From NIOZ-UU13 sp035528395 (GTDB lineage Bacteria; Planctomycetota; Phycisphaerae; Sedimentisphaerales; Anaerobacaceae), in NCBI GenBank assembly GCA_035528395.1, contig DATKYR010000079.1, positions 4,124 to 68,123 of the forward strand: 64,000 nucleotides of DNA, in the 5' to 3' direction. The position numbers were made by a program, and so were the translations under genes. Below, one piece after another: positions 7,696 through 16,651 of the stretch. The notes under the pieces were generated by a model, which saw nothing but the letters and a program-made list of their open reading frames with translations, made no database searches and was not told the DNA's origin. The stretch's first letter is position 1. Each line of letters opens with the position of its first letter.

Positions 7696-9611
7696 TTTTT
7701 CGTTCCTGAAGGTGCATATATATAATAGAAGAGGTAGGTGTTACGAAAGTTTTTTGAAAGCTCTTTGAAGGCGGCTTGTTTGTCTGCCCCGTAACTGCTG
7801 AGGAGGCGGCTAAAGTCTTCGATCTGCTGACGCAGTTGAGGATTTGGCTGGTAGCTGCTCAGATTGAGAGGTTTTCCTGTTCCGTAAACATAGATAAGGG
7901 ACGCTTCTTCGTAATGTGTGGGTATCCTGGGATAGCCGAAATCCTGCAAACGCTCGATGTTCTGTACTAATTTGCCTAAATGCTTGTTTAACATAAACCA
8001 GGCCATTAGATATTCAAAGGCCATACGGTTTTGTTTGTTCTTTTCCAAAAGCCGCAACAACATCTTTTCAACAGAAACGATAGTGTATCCGAAATCCTTC
8101 TGCAGACACAGCGAACGTAAGCGCTGAATCTCCGTATCCTCTGAAAGGTCGGGGTCGGACTTCAAACGGGCCAGATAGTAATGAGCCCAGTCTGCGTCGA
8201 ACAAGGTTTTACTGAGTGCCCCAAGGTAAACCCGGGCCGAATCGTAGTTTGCCTTTACCATATTTATCAAGGCCAGTCTCTGTAAAACCATGGGGCGGTC
8301 CCCAAGCCCTTCGAGACAATCGGTCAAGGCGTTTTCGGCTATATTAATAAGGCCGAGGTCTAAATAGACATCGAAGATCTGCCAGTCTACCCATTTGTAG
8401 CCAGTATCGGACAGAAACAGGTAATCCGGATTCTGGGGCCAGGAGAACATATCGTAGTTGAGCCGGCCGGTATGATATAAAGCCCTGTTGATTGCGTGGG
8501 CTATGAAGGGATTGGTGGGATTGCTTCGAGCGGATTTGAGCAATTCCGGCCACATCTTGTGGTAAGCATAGTAATCAACCTTAAACCGGATTTTAAGATT
8601 CTCATCGCTGGAAAGAAAAACGGCGCTGCCGGCAACAGCAAGCAAAAGCAGTGATTCGATGCCCCATCTGAGTTTTGGTGAGTGTCTAAACCAGGATAAT
8701 ATCTTTGCCGGTCGGTTAGAAGATTTATTTCGCTTTTTTGCGGGCTTTTTATTGGGCCGGCCTTTTACAAAATGGAGTCGTTGCCTGAGTATTTGCCAAA
8801 GACCGGATGCAAGAAGTGTCAAAGGCGGGAGCAGATAAAGCAGATAGACTATTGTCACTCCTCTTTTGCGAGATTCGTAATAGAGAATTTTCCAGGAGAA
8901 AGGTAGTAAATTGCTAAAGGCATCGATAATACTAACGCGGAAGACCAGAAGTCCCACTACATACGGAATAACAACAGCGGATAACAAATAAAACAGGCCC
9001 GTCTTCCATCGGGACCTGAAAAACAGTTCATAAATGGCACATACAACTACGAAAAGCAGGAATGCTCCACCGGCAAGATAATACATAATTACGGACAAGG
9101 ACAGAAAAGTGCCCAAATAGCGGGAAATCGCAGTTTGTGATAAAGTCATCTTTAAGTACAAGCATACGAGAAGCAAGGCGGTTAAAAATGCCAGTGTTGT
9201 GGGAAAGTGATAGGTATACCGGGTATAGAGAATAAGCAGAAGAATCGGCGGAATAAAGCGCATCCAGCGAAATCTCGGTAAGTTCGTGGCTTTCGACAGA
9301 TAATCTATACATACACTGAGCAGCCAGGCCTGCACTGTTACAACAAGGGCGCCTGCCCAGGAATAATAGAAGAGCTGGGACAGGAAAGCTGAGAGGTATT
9401 CAAGAGGACCGCCCGGGTATGATAGAAATGTACTAAAAAAAGCCCAGCCTTTGTAAAAGACGGGGAAATTTGTAATAACGCCGGCCCCGTAATAGATAAG
9501 CCGCAGGTCAACACAAAACCATACGTACAGATAGAAAAGTACAAAAAAGATAAAGCTTCGGCTCGCCCCCCCAATGACCCAACCCGATAATTTTCGAAGT
9601 GAACCGGGCAT
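7692..9611 (-). CDS. DUF6057-type multi-pass membrane protein
   Basis: The N-terminal half has about ten hydrophobic segments, including the characteristic FLSYPGGPLEYLSAFLSQLFYYSW region, which I recognise as DUF6057. A basic cytoplasmic-type linker (KGRPNKKPAKKRNK) and one more membrane segment follow. A soluble helical C-terminal region of about 300 aa then resembles TPR-like repeats (HAINRALYHTGRLNYD, NIAENALTDCLEGLGD). I chose the ATG at 9611, which lies just after GGGACAGGAG; a longer frame starts at 9692 but has no better ribosome site. The gene heads a minus-strand operon and ends in an ATGA overlap with the PD40 gene. No biochemical function is established for this family. The KKRNKSSNRP segment may be a decayed palindromic-element insertion. 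Confidence 0.65.
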   Translation of the reverse strand: MPGSLRKLSGWVIGGASRSFIFFVLFYLYVWFCVDLRLIYYGAGVITNFPVFYKGWAFFSTFLSYPGGPLEYLSAFLSQLFYYSWAGALVVTVQAWLLSVCIDYLSKATNLPRFRWMRFIPPILLLILYTRYTYHFPTTLAFLTALLLVCLYLKMTLSQTAISRYLGTFLSLSVIMYYLAGGAFLLFVVVCAIYELFFRSRWKTGLFYLLSAVVIPYVVGLLVFRVSIIDAFSNLLPFSWKILYYESRKRGVTIVYLLYLLPPLTLLASGLWQILRQRLHFVKGRPNKKPAKKRNKSSNRPAKILSWFRHSPKLRWGIESLLLLAVAGSAVFLSSDENLKIRFKVDYYAYHKMWPELLKSARSNPTNPFIAHAINRALYHTGRLNYDMFSWPQNPDYLFLSDTGYKWVDWQIFDVYLDLGLINIAENALTDCLEGLGDRPMVLQRLALINMVKANYDSARVYLGALSKTLFDADWAHYYLARLKSDPDLSEDTEIQRLRSLCLQKDFGYTIVSVEKMLLRLLEKNKQNRMAFEYLMAWFMLNKHLGKLVQNIERLQDFGYPRIPTHYEEASLIYVYGTGKPLNLSSYQPNPQLRQQIEDFSRLLSSYGADKQAAFKELSKNFRNTYLFYYIYAPSGTKK

Positions 9612-9875
9612 TACTCCTGTCCCACAAAATATCTTTATTGAAGTTCGTTCCGTACCAATTGAGCAGACCAATTGGTGAGGGATAAAGAACAAGCGTATTA
9701 AAATAATATCTTATTCGGCTCAAAAGTGCACTTGCTTTTCGGATTTCCGTTTTGCAATACGTGAAAAAATAACGAAAAAAGTACAAAACTGTAACAAAAC
9801 GGTAACACTCGGTTGTCATAATTGTTCTTGTTAAAGTAACCATTTTTTATTAATCTATTTGAAAGGAGCACGATT
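9612..9875. promoter_or_regulatory. Divergent promoter region with ACCAATTGGT palindrome
   Basis: This region lies between divergent DUF6057 and LamG genes. ACCAATT (9654-9660) is followed by the perfect palindrome ACCAATTGGT (9667-9676). Read on the minus strand, the segment aligns with 5811-5848 (CACCAATT..GG..TCT..GCTCAATTGGT), which lies upstream of the second PD40 gene. This suggests a shared operator or 5'-UTR hairpin; the role is inferred. On the right, GAAAGGAG precedes the LamG start codon. Confidence 0.4.
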
Positions 9876-12800
9876 ATGGAAAGGTTGAAGAACATCACAA
9901 TAATCTTTTTATTGGCGGTCGGCCTCCTTAGCTCCGTCGTTCTTGCCAAATCTGCAAGTACACTGCTGCAGGAAGGGCTGTACGCCGAGCAGGTTGATGG
10001 CGACATCGACGCGGCCATCAGAATCTATGGGCAAATAATTGCAGATACTTCCGCCCAGAGGTCTCACATCGCCCAGGCAATGTATCGGCAGGGTATGTGC
10101 TATCTTAAGAAGCAAGATGAACAGCAGGCCAAGGAAGTTTTTGGAAAGCTGGTCGCAAACTTCAGTGACCAGACCAAAATCGTAGATAAGGTCAAGCCTA
10201 TGCTGGACGAGCTGGGCAATGCCGACCCGGCAGCCCTGATGCCGCCTGAGACCTTAATCTACATCGAGATAGGCAGCCCCGGCAAGCAAATTGAAACCAT
10301 CCTGAACATGCTCAAAGGAACTCCATTTGAAAATCCTCTTTCAGTCCTCGGTGGTGGCAAAGGCCCTGGGCCGGGTGGTAGATCGCCCGGAGATATGATG
10401 GCTGCTCTTATGAATCCGGCTATGATGGCTGAATTCAAGAAAATCCGGGGAATGGGAGTAGGTATTACCGGTCTTGCTCAAAATAATCCACCGGTCATAG
10501 CGGTGCTGTTTCCCGGAAAGAGCGATGCCCTGCGGGGCTTAATCTTAGCGGCACTCGGTATGGTTGGAACACCGGGCGAGCCTATCGAAGGTATGCAGAC
10601 CGTGACTATTGCAGGCACGGCAGGTGTCGCTTACGATGATAATATAGTAATCATTGCACAGCCAGCGGGGCAATTGACCTGGTCTGTCAAGCAATACAAG
10701 GGTCCTACCAGTAAGCCGACACTTGCTTCAAATAACAAGTCGTTTGCAAAGATCAACAAAAAAGCACGACAGGAAAATGCTCTGACTCTTTGGGCGAACG
10801 TCGATGAAGTATTCGCAGGTCTTTCAAAAATATTTCCAGAAGGCAGCATTCCCGGCCAAATTCGTATCGCCGACGGCTTTGCCGATTTTAAGAATATCGA
10901 CGATTTGATTATCTTTTGCAACATTCAGGAAAACGGAATAGCTTTCGAGAATAACATAGCTTTTAAGGATGGACACCGCTGCCTTGCGTACAACCTGATT
11001 CGTACACCGAATCTTAGCAGGGCCGGCTTCGAGGCCGTTCCATCTGAGGCGGTTGCGCTGGTCAGTGTGGCTTTAGGTGAGGCTGAAAGTGCCCAAGCTA
11101 TGGCTGCAGGTAAAAGCATTAAAAGTCTGACAGGCCTTGACATCGGCAGAGAAATCTTTGCAAATATCGAACAGATAACCCTGTTTGCCTTGCCACCCGA
11201 GAGCACTTCCAACGCAGACCTCCCGGGAATACCTCCAATAGCAAACAATCTTGGAGTGGCAGTAACCAGTCACAATCCACAACAGACTCGCGAAATCTTG
11301 ACCCAATTGTTAACGGTAGCTAATCTGGTAACGGGCCAATCTGCAAGTGATAAGCCCGAGCAGGGTACCGGCAAGTATCAAATTGGACTTGTCAACAATC
11401 AGAAACTCTACTGTTATATGAACCAGATGAACAAGACCACTGTCTTGTCGTTAAACCCGGATGTCGTAGAGACTTCGGTTTCGGCAATCAAGAGGCGCAG
11501 GTCGGTCTGTACAGACGGGCCCTTACAAGAAGCTGTAAACAAGCTGTCACCAACGACCAGCAAACTGGTGCTGGTTAACGTTGGCGGAGGGATACGGGTT
11601 GCCGATGCTTTTCTAAATGCGACATACGATAACCCGCGAAATCCAGCGCATAAAACATTGGCTCAGTTAGCGCAGGCCTGTGATAAAACCAGCATCCAGT
11701 TCCACACCGATGAGAGGATTAACAACTTTAACGCGCGCTTCAGCATAGACCAATTGCCGCCACTGGATAACGTATTTCCTCTGCTAATGCAACTATCCCA
11801 GACTGACCCCACAGCGAAGGTCAAGGCTACGAAGCCCGAGCCACGTGACGGAGCGACGATTGGCTTAACAAGCGTGTCAAAACTGGAGTGGAAGCCGGGG
11901 GTGAATGCTAAATCGCACAAAGTTTATTTCGGCACAAAGATTGAAGAGCTTTCACTTCTGGCTGAAGTGCAAGGATCCGGTTATGACGAATTGCCGGAGC
12001 TGGAAGAAGGCGCCAAGTATTTCTGGCGTGTCGATGAAGTTTGGGCCGATGGCACCGTTATAACCGGGGATGTTTGGAGCTTCACTATAGGCAAGCTGGT
12101 GGGCTGGTGGAAGTTTGACGAGACCGAAGGTGGTAATGCCAGTGATTCGTCCTCCAACAACAATGTCGGCAAGCTTTTTGGCAATCCACAGTGGCGGCCA
12201 TCCGCTGGCAAAGTCGGCGGCGCACTGGAGTTTGATGGCGTGGATGACTATGTAGAGACTGATTATGCAACCGACTTGCCTGCCTGGACTGTAGCAGTCT
12301 GGGTAAATAGTCCCGCCGCACCTTCGTCAGCATGGCCAAGCGGGCCGGTTCATCGCGAGAAGAATTATCAGGTTAACTGGAACCACGGCACGGGCAACTT
12401 TCGAGGGTCGGCGGGTATCAGTGTAGGAGGAGAATGGCACCCCGCGAGTTTCGGAAACTTACAGGCCGATAAGTGGTATCACCTTGTGGCGACTTATGAC
12501 GGAGAGAATCTCAAGGCTTACAAAGATGGCGTCTTAATCACGAATAATTCAGCTCCTTCAGGTACCCCAGATGCCGAAAGTGCGACTCTGAAATTCGGTA
12601 AACATTCGACGTCTTCCGATTATTTCGGCGGTACCATTGACGATGTTCGTATTTATAACTATGCTCTGTCACCAGATGAGATCAAAGCACTTAGCAATGT
12701 CACAGCCACTGAGCCCCGGCCGATTAACCGGGCCGTGTTAGACGCGACCACAAAAGTGGAACTAAGCTGGACACCTGGGATAGGAGCGGCTGGCCACAAA

Positions 12801-13616
12801 GTATATTTCGGCACAAAACCAGATGAATTATCAATGTTGGGCGAAGTGACAAGTCCAGCCTATACCGAATTGCCATCCCTGGAAAAGGATACAGAGTATT
12901 ACTGGCGCGTTGATAAGGTCCAGAGCAATGGTGCGGTTGTTTCCGGAGAGCTCTGGAGTTTCACAACGAGCGGTAAGCTGATCGGCTGGTGGAAGTTTGA
13001 CGGCGACGCCAACGACAGCTCCGGCAATGGCAATAACGGCACCGAAAATGGCGACCCGACGTATGTGGCAGGCAAGATTGGCCAGGCAATTAGCTTTGAC
13101 GGCGAGGGCGACCGCATCGAGGTTCCCGCTACTGTTGCAGGTAATCCTGAGCTGTTCCCGGCTACGGCTATTTCGGCATCAACATGGGTCAGGTCAACCG
13201 CCTCTGCCAATTCACTTTATTCTCTCGTTCGCCATGAGTTCCACTTCACACCGCTGCAGACATTCGCCGGCGGTGCTTGGGCCACCGCATTTACAGATCA
13301 GGATGGATCAAGGGCGCTGCATAGCACGAGATTCGATTGGAGCAAGATCAACGATGGCAAGTGGCACCACTTTGCCGTCACTTATAACAACGGTATCCAC
13401 GAGGTTTGGATTGACGGTACGAAGGAAGTATCCAACAACTTTGGCTCTTACCCATTATGGACGGGAGATAATCAGCCGTGGGTGTTTGGCGGAAGGGAGC
13501 GCGTCGAAGGAAGAGACGACGAAGACTACCCTGGGGAACTCGATGACGTTCGCATTTACAACTATGCTCTTAGTGAGAGTGAGATTAAGGCACTTTACAA
13601 CGAAGGAAAGAAATAG
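9876..13616 (+). CDS. Exported LamG-domain protein (two Fn3-like + LamG units, TPR-like N-terminus)
   Basis: This 1246-aa protein has a clear signal peptide (cleavage after about SSVVLA, residue 24). Residues about 27-110 look like TPR units (AAIRIYGQIIADT, AMYRQGMCYLKKQDEQQAKEVF). A large central region of about 115-640 has a Gly/Met-rich loop and no family I can name. Then come two repeats of a Fn3-like domain (HKVYFGTKIEELSLLAEV; HKVYFGTKPDELSMLGEV) plus a LamG/concanavalin-like lectin domain (LVGWWKFDE..., LIGWWKFDG...), each LamG ending DDVRIYNYALS. GAAAGGAG precedes the ATG. The downstream kinase begins 3 nt after the stop, so this cell-surface protein is probably made together with a two-component system. 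It may be its ligand-binding partner, which is inference. Confidence 0.8.
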   Translation: MERLKNITIIFLLAVGLLSSVVLAKSASTLLQEGLYAEQVDGDIDAAIRIYGQIIADTSAQRSHIAQAMYRQGMCYLKKQDEQQAKEVFGKLVANFSDQTKIVDKVKPMLDELGNADPAALMPPETLIYIEIGSPGKQIETILNMLKGTPFENPLSVLGGGKGPGPGGRSPGDMMAALMNPAMMAEFKKIRGMGVGITGLAQNNPPVIAVLFPGKSDALRGLILAALGMVGTPGEPIEGMQTVTIAGTAGVAYDDNIVIIAQPAGQLTWSVKQYKGPTSKPTLASNNKSFAKINKKARQENALTLWANVDEVFAGLSKIFPEGSIPGQIRIADGFADFKNIDDLIIFCNIQENGIAFENNIAFKDGHRCLAYNLIRTPNLSRAGFEAVPSEAVALVSVALGEAESAQAMAAGKSIKSLTGLDIGREIFANIEQITLFALPPESTSNADLPGIPPIANNLGVAVTSHNPQQTREILTQLLTVANLVTGQSASDKPEQGTGKYQIGLVNNQKLYCYMNQMNKTTVLSLNPDVVETSVSAIKRRRSVCTDGPLQEAVNKLSPTTSKLVLVNVGGGIRVADAFLNATYDNPRNPAHKTLAQLAQACDKTSIQFHTDERINNFNARFSIDQLPPLDNVFPLLMQLSQTDPTAKVKATKPEPRDGATIGLTSVSKLEWKPGVNAKSHKVYFGTKIEELSLLAEVQGSGYDELPELEEGAKYFWRVDEVWADGTVITGDVWSFTIGKLVGWWKFDETEGGNASDSSSNNNVGKLFGNPQWRPSAGKVGGALEFDGVDDYVETDYATDLPAWTVAVWVNSPAAPSSAWPSGPVHREKNYQVNWNHGTGNFRGSAGISVGGEWHPASFGNLQADKWYHLVATYDGENLKAYKDGVLITNNSAPSGTPDAESATLKFGKHSTSSDYFGGTIDDVRIYNYALSPDEIKALSNVTATEPRPINRAVLDATTKVELSWTPGIGAAGHKVYFGTKPDELSMLGEVTSPAYTELPSLEKDTEYYWRVDKVQSNGAVVSGELWSFTTSGKLIGWWKFDGDANDSSGNGNNGTENGDPTYVAGKIGQAISFDGEGDRIEVPATVAGNPELFPATAISASTWVRSTASANSLYSLVRHEFHFTPLQTFAGGAWATAFTDQDGSRALHSTRFDWSKINDGKWHHFAVTYNNGIHEVWIDGTKEVSNNFGSYPLWTGDNQPWVFGGRERVEGRDDEDYPGELDDVRIYNYALSESEIKALYNEGKK

Positions 13617-13619
13617 TAA

Positions 13620-15857
13620 GTGAAAATCGATGCCGGTTACAACCAATTGCGGTGGGTAGTATTACTGCTCGCGATAGCGGTAATACTGCCCACCGTGTGT
13701 TTGCTTTGGTTTATGAGCCAGGCGGTCAAGAACGAGCGTCTGGCGGTCAGGCAAAAACTGTCTGATGTATACAAGCAACGTCTGGAGATAATGAGCAAAA
13801 GGATTGATGACCTTTGGTCGGCCCGAATAGGTTTGATTGAACAGGAAGCGGCGGGAAAGCGTCAGCCTGTTGAGATGTTCAGCCTGCTTGCAGGCCGGAA
13901 AGATGGGACTGACAGTTCGAAAAAAATTTGTAATGCGATTATTATTTACGACGGTAACGGAAAACCGGTTTATCCGATTGCCGGAGTTGGCGAATACCGG
14001 GGTGAACTTTCGGAGGAGTTCAACGAAGCATGGGGTGTTGAATTTACTGAAGAGGATTTTCCCGTAGCGATACAATTGTATGAACAAATCGTCAAATCCT
14101 CCGTCGATGACTATACCAGTTATAGTGCTTTATTGGGCAAGGTCCGTTGCTTGAGAAAAATGGGGGAAATAGAAAAGGCCGTTGAGCTGTGCAGCGAGAT
14201 AGCTTATGGAAAAACTCCCGAAAGCATAAGTGCATCTACCGTAGCTCTGATCGCTCGGGCAAGAATCTTGCTTGTAAGGCTGAAGATTAAAACCAAAGAT
14301 GGTCTCAGGCGGTCGGATTTGCAAAATCTGATAGGGTTTGCTATCAATTACACTCCCGGCAGCGGCTACGGTTTTTTGCCCATGCCATCGGAGACAAGGA
14401 TTTTTCTTCTGCGCAAAGCGCTTGAAATTGTAGAAAAGAGCGAATGGGCCGAAGAACTGAAACCACAGGTTCTAAGGGCAAGTGAGCTGCTTTCGGCCGA
14501 GGAATTAGCCGCTGCTGCTCTTGACAGGTATTATACCGGGGCGGTAGCGGAATCCTGGTCCGAAGATGATGCACTCAAAGTGATATCATTACTGCGCGCG
14601 ACGCTGGACACAATTGAAGGAGTTGAATGGAAATTGACAGAACAGCTCACCGAACAAATGAAACGGCAAATATCCACGATATTAGATTCGTATCAAACCA
14701 GGAAAGTTGGCGATGCTGCGTTTGGCCGGCCTGCATTTGCCATGCTATTTCAGTCCTGGCCCGAAGATAGCTTTCGCCGCCTGGAGCTTCCGGAAGAGAC
14801 ATTTGGTGTATATCATAGTTCCGGGGACAGGACGTACTTATTATTACAGAAGGCGAAAGATCTCGGTTCTGATTTCGATTTATGTGGAGATGACCTTAAA
14901 GAGCTTGGCATTTCCTGCAGAATAACGGACAATTTCGGCAAGTTTGCCTACGGTCTGGAAAATCCGGAAAAAGGTGCCTTTCTCGAAGGTACATTGGGAA
15001 AATTCTTCCCGAACTGGAGTGTTGAAATTCATTTTAAGGATATCGATATCTTTGAGACAACAGCAGGCAAACAAATTATTGTGTACATGTGGGCGGGCCT
15101 GCTGGCTATTGTAGTGATGATTACGGCCGGATTGCTGGCCGCACGGGTAGTCGGAAAACAAATAAAGATTAACAAACTGAAAAACGATTTCATTGCCACC
15201 GTCTCACACGAATTGAAAACACCACTGGCCTCGATGCGCGTGTTAGTCGACACTCTGTTGGAAGGAAGCTACCGAGACCAGCAGCAAGTTACCGACTATC
15301 TGCAGCTTGTTTCAAAGGAAAACGAAAGGCTTACCGGACTGATTGATAATTTTCTTACCTTTTCAAGGATGGAGCGCAACAAGCAGGCATTCATGATGGT
15401 CAACACAAGCCCCGCTGCAATTGCCCATGATGCCGCAGAGGCGGTTAAGACCAAATTCAGCAAGGGTAAATGTAAGTTTGAAATTAATATCCCTGAGGGT
15501 CTGCCGGACGTGCTGGCCGATCGGGATGCGATGGTAACGGTGCTTGTAAACCTGCTGGACAATGCGTACAAATATTCTTATGATGATAAACAGATTGTAT
15601 TAAGAGCTTTTAGCCATGATAGTTCGGTTTGTTTTTGCGTTTCCGATAATGGTATAGGTATGTCGCGCCGGGCCGTCAGAAAGATATTTAACAGGTTTTA
15701 CCAGGCCGACCGCAGTCTCTCGCGACATGCCGAAGGCTGTGGATTAGGTCTTAGTATTGCTAAATTTATAGTAGATGCCCACAAAGGCACGGTTTCCATT
15801 GAAAGTAAACCCGGCGAAGGAAGTACTTTCACCGTGAAATTGCCGGCGGGTAATTAA
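13620..15857 (+). CDS. Membrane sensor histidine kinase with TPR-like sensor region
   Basis: This 745-aa kinase starts at GTG, 3 nt after the LamG stop. It has TM1 (about 11-32), a large extracytoplasmic region (about 35-490) that includes TPR-like helices (AIQLYEQIVKSS, SALLGKVRCLRKMGEIEKAVELC), and TM2 (about 493-515). HisKA follows with phospho-acceptor His in TVSHELKTPLAS, then HATPase_c with N box NLLDNAYKYS, G1 DNGIGM and G2 GCGLGLSIAKF. No HAMP domain is evident. The stop codon TAA lies inside the left arm of a palindromic element (15854-15922). The kinase probably phosphorylates one or both regulators just downstream. The signal is unknown. Confidence 0.85.
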   Translation: MKIDAGYNQLRWVVLLLAIAVILPTVCLLWFMSQAVKNERLAVRQKLSDVYKQRLEIMSKRIDDLWSARIGLIEQEAAGKRQPVEMFSLLAGRKDGTDSSKKICNAIIIYDGNGKPVYPIAGVGEYRGELSEEFNEAWGVEFTEEDFPVAIQLYEQIVKSSVDDYTSYSALLGKVRCLRKMGEIEKAVELCSEIAYGKTPESISASTVALIARARILLVRLKIKTKDGLRRSDLQNLIGFAINYTPGSGYGFLPMPSETRIFLLRKALEIVEKSEWAEELKPQVLRASELLSAEELAAAALDRYYTGAVAESWSEDDALKVISLLRATLDTIEGVEWKLTEQLTEQMKRQISTILDSYQTRKVGDAAFGRPAFAMLFQSWPEDSFRRLELPEETFGVYHSSGDRTYLLLQKAKDLGSDFDLCGDDLKELGISCRITDNFGKFAYGLENPEKGAFLEGTLGKFFPNWSVEIHFKDIDIFETTAGKQIIVYMWAGLLAIVVMITAGLLAARVVGKQIKINKLKNDFIATVSHELKTPLASMRVLVDTLLEGSYRDQQQVTDYLQLVSKENERLTGLIDNFLTFSRMERNKQAFMMVNTSPAAIAHDAAEAVKTKFSKGKCKFEINIPEGLPDVLADRDAMVTVLVNLLDNAYKYSYDDKQIVLRAFSHDSSVCFCVSDNGIGMSRRAVRKIFNRFYQADRSLSRHAEGCGLGLSIAKFIVDAHKGTVSIESKPGEGSTFTVKLPAGN

Positions 15858-15922
15858 TCCCTTTAGAAAGCTTCGCTTTTAGTCTTTTTAGAAATTGACG
15901 ATTCGGTTCTAACGGGGTTAAA
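15854..15922. repeat. Palindromic element between kinase and regulator genes
   Basis: Arms TTAATCCCTTTAGAA and TTCTAACGGGGTTAA (reverse complement TTAACCCCGTTAGAA) enclose an inner segment whose minus strand reads AAAAGCGAAGCTTTCTAA, close to the copy inside the PD40/TPR gene. The left arm supplies the TAA stop of the kinase gene (15855-15857). Confidence 0.7.
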
Positions 15923-15946
15923 TACAAAACAGAAAAGGATTACTTA

Positions 15947-16651
15947 ATGAGAAGTGTATTGATTATTGAAGATAATCAGGCTATGCTGCGGGGCCTAAAG
16001 GACAATTTCGAGTTAAAGGGCTACCGTGTCAAGACCGCCCCGGATGGAGAACAGGGCCTCAAAGCGGCACTGAGTGAGAACCCCGACCTGATTATACTCG
16101 ACATTATGCTGCCCAAAATGAACGGCTATGAAATATGCAGCCAAGTCCGCAAGAAGAACCTCGATATGCCTATAATCATGCTCACCGCCAAGGACCAGGA
16201 ATCAGACGTTATCCTTGGGTTGAATCTGGGCGCGGATGACTACGTAACCAAGCCGTTCAGTATAAAAGAGCTGATGGCCAGGGCCGAGGCGTTTATGCGG
16301 CGCAGAGGTAAGGATGAACCTGATGTTTATGAATTCGGTGATTGCCGGCTCGATATCGTCTCAGGTACACTCACACGCGACGGTAAAGAAGTCAAGCTTA
16401 CCCCCGGCGAATCTAAGATGCTGCATCTGTTCCTTAAAAGGGCAGGATGTACACTGACCTGCGATGAAATACGAAACACCGTGTGGGGTTATTCCCGCTT
16501 TATTACTTTACGGGACATCGACAATACCGTCACAGCCCTGAGGGACAAAGTCGAACCAGACCCGAAGAATCCAACGTTTATTCATACTGTAGAAGTAATC
16601 GGTTACAAATTTAAACTGCGTGAAGCAAATGGAAACGGTTCTGATAATTGA
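15947..16651 (+). CDS. OmpR/PhoB-family response regulator (first of a tandem pair)
   Basis: This 234-aa protein has a receiver domain (1-120) with acidic pocket ED near residues 8-9, phospho-acceptor Asp in LIILDIMLP, Thr in IIMLTAKD and Lys in DYVTKPFS. A winged-helix DNA-binding domain (about 130-225) follows. AAAAGGATTACTTA precedes the ATG. It is very similar to the next gene in the receiver domain (DNFELKGY/DNFEFKGY, GLNLGADDYVTKPFSIKEL in both), but its winged helix has diverged (TPGESKMLHLFLKRAG against SPKEFSLLEYFVKKPG). This fits a recent tandem duplication with divergence of DNA binding. It is probably the partner of the upstream kinase. Confidence 0.9.
   Translation: MRSVLIIEDNQAMLRGLKDNFELKGYRVKTAPDGEQGLKAALSENPDLIILDIMLPKMNGYEICSQVRKKNLDMPIIMLTAKDQESDVILGLNLGADDYVTKPFSIKELMARAEAFMRRRGKDEPDVYEFGDCRLDIVSGTLTRDGKEVKLTPGESKMLHLFLKRAGCTLTCDEIRNTVWGYSRFITLRDIDNTVTALRDKVEPDPKNPTFIHTVEVIGYKFKLREANGNGSDN

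Noticed and set aside
8680..8770. Possible palindromic-element insertion in the DUF6057 gene (KKRNKSSNRP)
   Set aside because: TTCTAACC and AAAGCGAAATAAAT resemble the right part of the element, but no left arm or convincing target duplication is present.
12997..13623. Plus-strand frame of 208 codons inside the LamG gene
   Set aside because: It is an out-of-frame shadow of the second LamG domain, with Thr/Arg-rich, domain-free translation.
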